A stretch of DNA of 64,000 bases, from positions 1,860,001 to 1,924,000 of the forward strand of contig JAPWGK010000002.1 of assembly GCA_029641185.1 (NCBI GenBank), read 5' to 3'. Positions 59,213 through 64,000 of this stretch are shown here, in pieces; within the stretch, counting starts at the first letter, position 1; each line of letters starts with the position of its first letter. The notes beneath the pieces are model-generated. The model had not been told where the DNA came from. It searched no databases and was given only the letters and a program-made list of their open reading frames with translations. The position numbers and the translations under genes are program-made. The stretch is from Pseudofabraea citricarpa (Eukaryota; Ascomycota; Leotiomycetes; Helotiales; Dermateaceae).

Positions 59213-61692
59213 ATGGAAGAACGGAAAACTCCGCGTGATGGTCAAGCGCGCCAAAATCAGGATCGCTCAACATCAGAAGCAGAAATTGAACCCCCTTTGA
59301 CTACTGATCAGCTTCTTCGCGAGATTCTTGTTGAGTTGCGTGGCCTCAAACAAGAACTTCATGACCAGAGACCACGAATTGATACGACGGATTCTGCACT
59401 ACCCGCCGTGTCCAACACCACTAAGGTTGCAGAGAAAGTATTAGAAGATCTGAAAAGTAAAAAGCAGACGCTAGATGCTCCAGTATACCGATATCACTGG
59501 CGACTTCCTGTGGAGCCATCAGTTGATGAGGAGACTAAATATCCAGAACCTTCTGAAGAAGATCAAGATTCATGGTTGCCATATATTGGTTCCAATTGGC
59601 AGATACCAAATGATCCTTTCACGCCCTTCAAATTCCATAGCAGCTATTTGATTTCGCAGCCCGTCAAATCAGTTGCGGTATTGCGAGAAATTCAGCAAAT
59701 GAACCAGCGCCTGGAAAAGTCAGGATATTTCAAACCACTCGTAGTCGAAGACTATCTGGACAATGGCGAAACATACAATTATTATGTGCATCCAGATCAA
59801 ATTCAGGCCAGCCCTCCCAAACCAGAATTGGAACTGGAAGTTCGTCCCAACTGGCGTATAGATTTGCAATCACGCAGGCATTATTTTCGGTGGAAATCGC
59901 CCTGGAGAAGGCTCATGTACGTCTGCTCAAATTTGTATCCCTCACATACTCACAATAATCAGCGTGTTCACGGGTCTCGGTCCCGTCCTTACAAAAGACA
60001 TTGATCTCGATTCTGCTTTGCCTTGGATCTTTCTAGGACGAAGATTGATGCGATTCACTTTGAGGCCTTTTATCAAAGCACACTTTGATTGTACTAGGCT
60101 TTCTCCCTTTTCATCGACCCGAGATGAATTTACCATTCTGGTCTTCCATATTACATATTTCATGATCGAGGATAGTGTGTTCCTAGTCACTCCTGGGACT
60201 AGGAGATGGAGCAGTGGCCCATTACACACTATTCGTCCTGGTATAGATGATTCTAGCGGCCGATACGAGAGGAAAGTGCCTATAATCCACTCCATATTTT
60301 GTTTGCTAACGAGCGCTTTAGGACACATCTTGCAGAAAGAGCAATTACTGTAAGTACATAACGAGTCTAGAATACAGTATCCAGAGGAACTAATGTATAA
60401 AACTTCTAGTTGATAATGATATCAGACCAACACAAGGTTCCGCCACCTTACTGGAATCTTTTCGCGATGCTACCAGAGCGGACCTACTTTCGGCACATGA
60501 TGGACGAAGAACGTCCAGATACGTTTTCAGCAATGATAATCGCAATCAAATGGGCTCTTGAGAATGTCATAGATGCACAGACGCACATACAGCATTATTT
60601 CGAAGCCCAGATTAGTGGCGAAAATACTATATTTGATCCCGAAGCACATGATAGACTACTGACAGATGACGAAACCTTCTCACGATCCAAGTTTTATTTT
60701 TGGGCCATTAATACTCTGAGAAAAATTGACATCTATATGGAGAACATCATACAACAAGTAGAGGCTTGTTTTCTGGACTGGCCTAGGTTATATCCGATGG
60801 CCACGGAAACAGAAGACGGTAAGATTTGTCTCTCTAGTGCTGTTGAAGGTGAGCTGAGGGAACAAATCAACCAATTGCAACACATCAAGGAAGACTTTAA
60901 AAAGCTACGGAATGAAGCGATTGCATTACGAGATGGCGTACGTATAAAATTCCAAAGAATTTCTGTGTTTAACTAAAAGCGGTATACCGATAGCTGTTCA
61001 GCGCGAGTGCTGTGATGGAAAGCCGAGCTTCGACACGACTCGGAGAAAACATCAAACTTCTGACATATGTCAGCATATTCTTTCTACCTTTGTCTTTTTG
61101 CATGGTACGTGGATGCTTATCGAGTAATAGCTTTGATCGCTAAACATGTATAATTTAGTCCCTATGGAGCATCAACGAAGAAGTATTCAGTCTACATTCA
61201 TTGAGTATTGTGGCGACAACAGTATCCCTCGCAACATATATAGCGGTCTTTAACGTCAACCGCCTGAGTACCGCTTTCGTTTACCTCCTTAACATAATCA
61301 CGAATGCGACCACAATTATTTTCAGGCCATTTTTAAACAAGACGATTGAGGCGATGAAAAAAGACGAGAATGTCACATGGCAAGAACGAGGGCAGAATCT
61401 AAATGTGCTATTCAAAAAGAAGCATAAAAGGCCTTCCGAAGTATCAGAAGAACCTTCGAGATGGAGGATCGCTCAGTACGCTCTTCAGAAGCCTTGGGCT
61501 TTCTTGTGGTCCAAAGAACCTACCGCATCAGAAAAACAGAATGGCCATGGCTTAGCATCAAATGCCGAAGCTTCCAATACGCATTCTGCCAAAGTACAGA
61601 CAACAGACCATCGAGGACTTCTCGACAGATTGTCATTTGGAAAGCAAAGAAAAAGAACGCTGGACGTTGAGATAAGCGAGCATCAGGCTTGA
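59213..61692 (+). CDS. CorA-like fungal membrane protein with a frame problem at intron 2
   Basis: The C-terminus resembles fungal CorA-like (Mg2+ transporter fold) proteins: SAVMESRASTRLGENIKLLTYVSIFFLPLSFCM, cited here as two parts, namely the stalk (MESRASTRLGEN) and the first membrane span (LLTYVSIFFLPLSF), then a second span (LSIVATTVSLATYIAVFNV). No GMN signature is seen. Segments: 59213-59916, 59963-60349, about 60410-60937, 60994-61104 and 61159-61692. The N-terminal part carries a coiled-coil-like stretch (LLREILVELRGLKQELHDQ) and a conserved-looking soluble region. Joins 1-2, 3-4 and 4-5 are in phase. The join 60349/60410 has good GT-AG ends but is one base out. Either there is a one-base indel (mutation or assembly error) or the splice is non-canonical. 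If the error is real the gene is broken before its membrane part. Confidence 0.72.
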
Positions 61693-61754
61693 TCTATATT
61701 TTCACGAACCCAGAAGTACATCGTTTGAAAGACTCCTTCGAATGTAACTTATGT

Positions 61755-63290
61755 TTATTTTGAATGAACTTCGCTGCCAAACAGATCCTTATCAGCCAGC
61801 ATTCGTCTCATCACCTGCTCTTCTAGCACACACATAACGTCGACACCTTTCTCCCACCACTTCCCTTCGTTGATACCAGGAGTCTCCATAACCTCAACCA
61901 ATCCATCCCCTCCCATCTCTGGCAAAACAAATCGGACCTTTCCCATGCCAGGACCAAAATCTACCTTATTCAAATCGAGATGCAGCCAAGTCGTAACAAG
62001 CAGACTCTTACTCCCCAACATAGCCTGCCATAATCTTTGTGGACTTACTTCAAATGCCGCATCGTGCAGATACGTTTTAATGGCATCGGAAGTGAACCTT
62101 TGGAGGGTATCGTGGATTGCAAACGGTGTAACTGGGCATGGTATGGCAGCTAGCATGATAGGACTACCGAGAAACTCTGTAGGGAGACCAAGTCTCGACC
62201 ATAGAGAAAGCGTCAGAGTCATTTGATCTTGCTCTATTTGTCTCGCTTTCGCAATACATGTCCCTACATGAGCTAGCAAGACCTCGAGTTTGGAGAATTT
62301 CCGATCCGGGAAGGTATCGGAGGCGATACGGCTAATGGTTTGTACTTCAGCTGAAGAGAAGTGAAGTATCTGCTGAGACAACTTCGCTTTGAAATCCCAA
62401 CTTGCCCAGTTGATTGGGACTCCTGGAGAAAGAGATGAGAGATCTTGAGAGGACCAGTCACTGGGTCGCATTGTGCTTGGGTTTCCAGGTGTATCAAGAT
62501 ACCAATCTTGACGAAGACATGGCAATTCTCTCGCTCTCTGAACGATGGAGGTATCTGGTGAGGATGCATCAATATCCCCCGCCGCTTGCTGGTCTAGCAG
62601 GTTCGGATTGAAAAGCGGTTGCAGTTTTGGCAATGGCAATGATGGAGATCCCAGCATTGACCGACTGGTTACAGCCCAGTCTTTCACAAACGTGGCAAGC
62701 GATTGTGCATCTGCCAGTCCGTGAGTGATAGCGATTCCCAAGGTCGTAGAGCCGCATGCAAAAGTCGTATGCTGAATCAGCATATTGGGCGAGTCGACAT
62801 TCGCCGCCCGGGATAGCGACAGAGGCATTTCTGGCACGAGCGTCGTCCCGGGTAGCTCCGATATATCCCATGCTTTCAGCGACGCTCTTCTCTTCTCAGC
62901 TGCAGGTATAAAATCCGAGAGTGACTTCGGTGATGTGGCCGTGACGAACGATACCCCGTTGTCTGCTTTGGTATTGTAGGTCAGGTTTATTCGGCGATAG
63001 CGTGTTGTATGGCCTCCGTTCTTCTGAGGCGTCGTGTAAGATAAGCGACCACACCATTGCCGATACGAATCAAGAGTTGCAGAAAGTGACTCCTTGAGAT
63101 GTGATGCCGAGATGGGAGCTTCGGACTCAGCTGGCGCATCGAAAAAGAACACGCAAGCGCAACGACTGAAATACGAGACGGTGCAGTCAATTATGGAAAG
63201 AGGCACGGTGGTTTCGTCGAGTTGTGGTGAAGCAGGGGAAATTGTTGAAGTGGAGGTTACTTGAACTTCAAAAGATGAAGAGCCTTCCAT
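61755..63290 (-). CDS. BAHD-like acyl-CoA-dependent acyltransferase
   Basis: Transfers an acyl group from CoA to an alcohol or amine, often in secondary metabolism (transferase family PF02458, family knowledge). Single exon, 511 residues, start ATG at 63290 (MEGSSSFEVQV). The catalytic HxxxD is His190-Gly-Leu-Ala-Asp194. The structural DFGWG motif appears as DFGPG at 444-448, one residue different. It has the usual opening (LSIIDCTVSYFSRCACVFFF) and mid-chain FSSAEVQTISRIAS. No signal peptide. No polyketide synthase or peptide synthetase lies nearby in the window, so the acceptor is unknown. It may act alone in detoxification or in a pathway outside the window. Confidence 0.88.
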   Translation of the reverse strand: MEGSSSFEVQVTSTSTISPASPQLDETTVPLSIIDCTVSYFSRCACVFFFDAPAESEAPISASHLKESLSATLDSYRQWCGRLSYTTPQKNGGHTTRYRRINLTYNTKADNGVSFVTATSPKSLSDFIPAAEKRRASLKAWDISELPGTTLVPEMPLSLSRAANVDSPNMLIQHTTFACGSTTLGIAITHGLADAQSLATFVKDWAVTSRSMLGSPSLPLPKLQPLFNPNLLDQQAAGDIDASSPDTSIVQRARELPCLRQDWYLDTPGNPSTMRPSDWSSQDLSSLSPGVPINWASWDFKAKLSQQILHFSSAEVQTISRIASDTFPDRKFSKLEVLLAHVGTCIAKARQIEQDQMTLTLSLWSRLGLPTEFLGSPIMLAAIPCPVTPFAIHDTLQRFTSDAIKTYLHDAAFEVSPQRLWQAMLGSKSLLVTTWLHLDLNKVDFGPGMGKVRFVLPEMGGDGLVEVMETPGINEGKWWEKGVDVMCVLEEQVMRRMLADKDLFGSEVHSK

Positions 63291-63849
63291 AACGACGAGA
63301 GTCTAGAAAGGCTATAACCTCAAGGAAATCTAAGATAGCAAGGAAATCTAACAAAAGAATCTCAATGGTGAGATATACTATAATACTTTCATGTTCCTGG
63401 GTGGCAAGCCCTTTTTATCACGATTCGAATCTGATATCAAGATTGCCGAGCTTGTTGCACCAGCTGGGTCAAGATTTGTGGGTTTGTCACGGACAAGAAA
63501 CTCACAAGTCCGCGCGCTAAAATCGAGCGAGCCTTTTAAAGGAAGGAAGGAAAAGTTGCGCTGTAGTGGTACACGAATCATTATGACTCATCCTCGGAAT
63601 TAGAAATGTCCCAAGGCCATGTATGCAAGATATCGGTAACGAGTCATAGAATAATGAAATTAGCTCTTTTGTCCTTGTCATCTGAACAAGCCAGGTAGAT
63701 AAGCGATGACCTACTGTGAAGCTTTCTCCTCGCTCGAAAGCGTCGAATTTCCTTGCTTGACAACTTGAAAGGACTGGGATATTCCACTGCCAGGATTGAA
63801 TGCGAGTATATTTATGCTTATAACAAAGTTCAAAAAGCCGAAATATAAT
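63291..63849. other. Intergenic region
   Basis: Promoter of the acyltransferase and 3' side of the last gene. No gene seen. Confidence 0.55.
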
Positions 63850-64000
63850 TTATTTTCTTGTTGTACTCCAGTACAGGTCGCTTTCCTTTACAACAACCTG
63901 GTCCATTCCTTCAACTGGGCCGATGATATCAATATCTTTCTGGCTGCCTTCCAAGACATCTCTACAATGCCACTTCATTGTGAAGTTCTCCTTGTTTCCC
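63850..64000 (-). CDS. 3' end of a further gene, partial
   Basis: The minus strand is open from the window edge to a TAA at 63850-63852, about 50 codons. It includes NKENFTMKWHCRDVLEGSQ, then IDIIGPVEGMDQVVVKES, and ends YWSTTRK. The composition looks coding and the frame is clean. Family not recognised. The rest of the gene lies beyond 64000. Confidence 0.5.
   Translation of the reverse strand, partial: GNKENFTMKWHCRDVLEGSQKDIDIIGPVEGMDQVVVKESDLYWSTTRK

Overview
The window looks like nuclear DNA of a filamentous ascomycete (Pezizomycotina). Genes are monocistronic and lie on both strands. They are interrupted by short GT-AG introns, mostly 45-125 nt, often with GTAAGT donors and CTAAC-like branch sites. 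The gene content is fungal: GH76 and GH17 cell-wall enzymes with GPI signals, a Zn2Cys6 regulator, Dal5-type permeases, a SHREC-type chromatin remodeller, and Ups1, Dap1 and Mgr3 homologues. The style fits Leotiomycetes or a relative, but I cannot fix the species. I saw no tRNA, rRNA, intact transposon, CRISPR array or bacterial-type operon.

Layout. 1-5.2 kb: a large CHD/Mi-2-like remodeller (Mit1 type), + strand. 5.6-6.4 kb: a Ups1-like mitochondrial lipid carrier. 7.2-16.6 kb: three secretory-pathway genes, all on the minus strand (serine carboxypeptidase, GH76 Dfg5-like mannosidase, GH17 glucanase). 18.4-23.0 kb: a secreted cyclase-family hydrolase diverging from a Dal5-type permease. 23.4-25.4 kb: a 670-residue orphan. 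26.5 kb: a 64-residue Cys-rich protein. 28.7-31.0 kb: divergent DAP1 and MGR3 homologues. 32.0-38.5 kb: two neighbouring C2H2 zinc-finger genes with related finger blocks. 38.5-45.1 kb: 6.6 kb without a credible gene, lying between two convergent regulators and rich in simple repeats. 45.1-47.0 kb: a Zn2Cys6 regulator. 49.8-51.4 kb: a decayed F-box-type pseudogene. 51.6-58.6 kb: a second Dal5-type permease diverging from a 5-oxoprolinase/hydantoinase. 59.2-61.7 kb: a CorA-like membrane protein with a one-base splice/frame problem. 61.8-63.3 kb: a BAHD-like acyltransferase. 63.85 kb to the end: the 3' end of a further minus-strand gene.

How the genes relate. The clearest functional groupings are the cell-wall/secretory trio at 7-17 kb, the mitochondrial/haem pair at 29 kb, and two separate permease-plus-ring-opening-hydrolase pairs (18-23 kb and 51-58 kb). 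Each pair has a shared divergent promoter and could be a small uptake-and-degradation unit. I reconstructed exon-intron joins by hand and checked most of them for reading-frame continuity. Three loci do not join cleanly: the 3' part of the remodeller, the CorA-like gene and the pseudogene. I did not find a clearly new biological system. The best leads are the paired permease/hydrolase arrangement, the large convergent gene-free region with a TCACG tandem array, and the unrecognised 670-residue protein.
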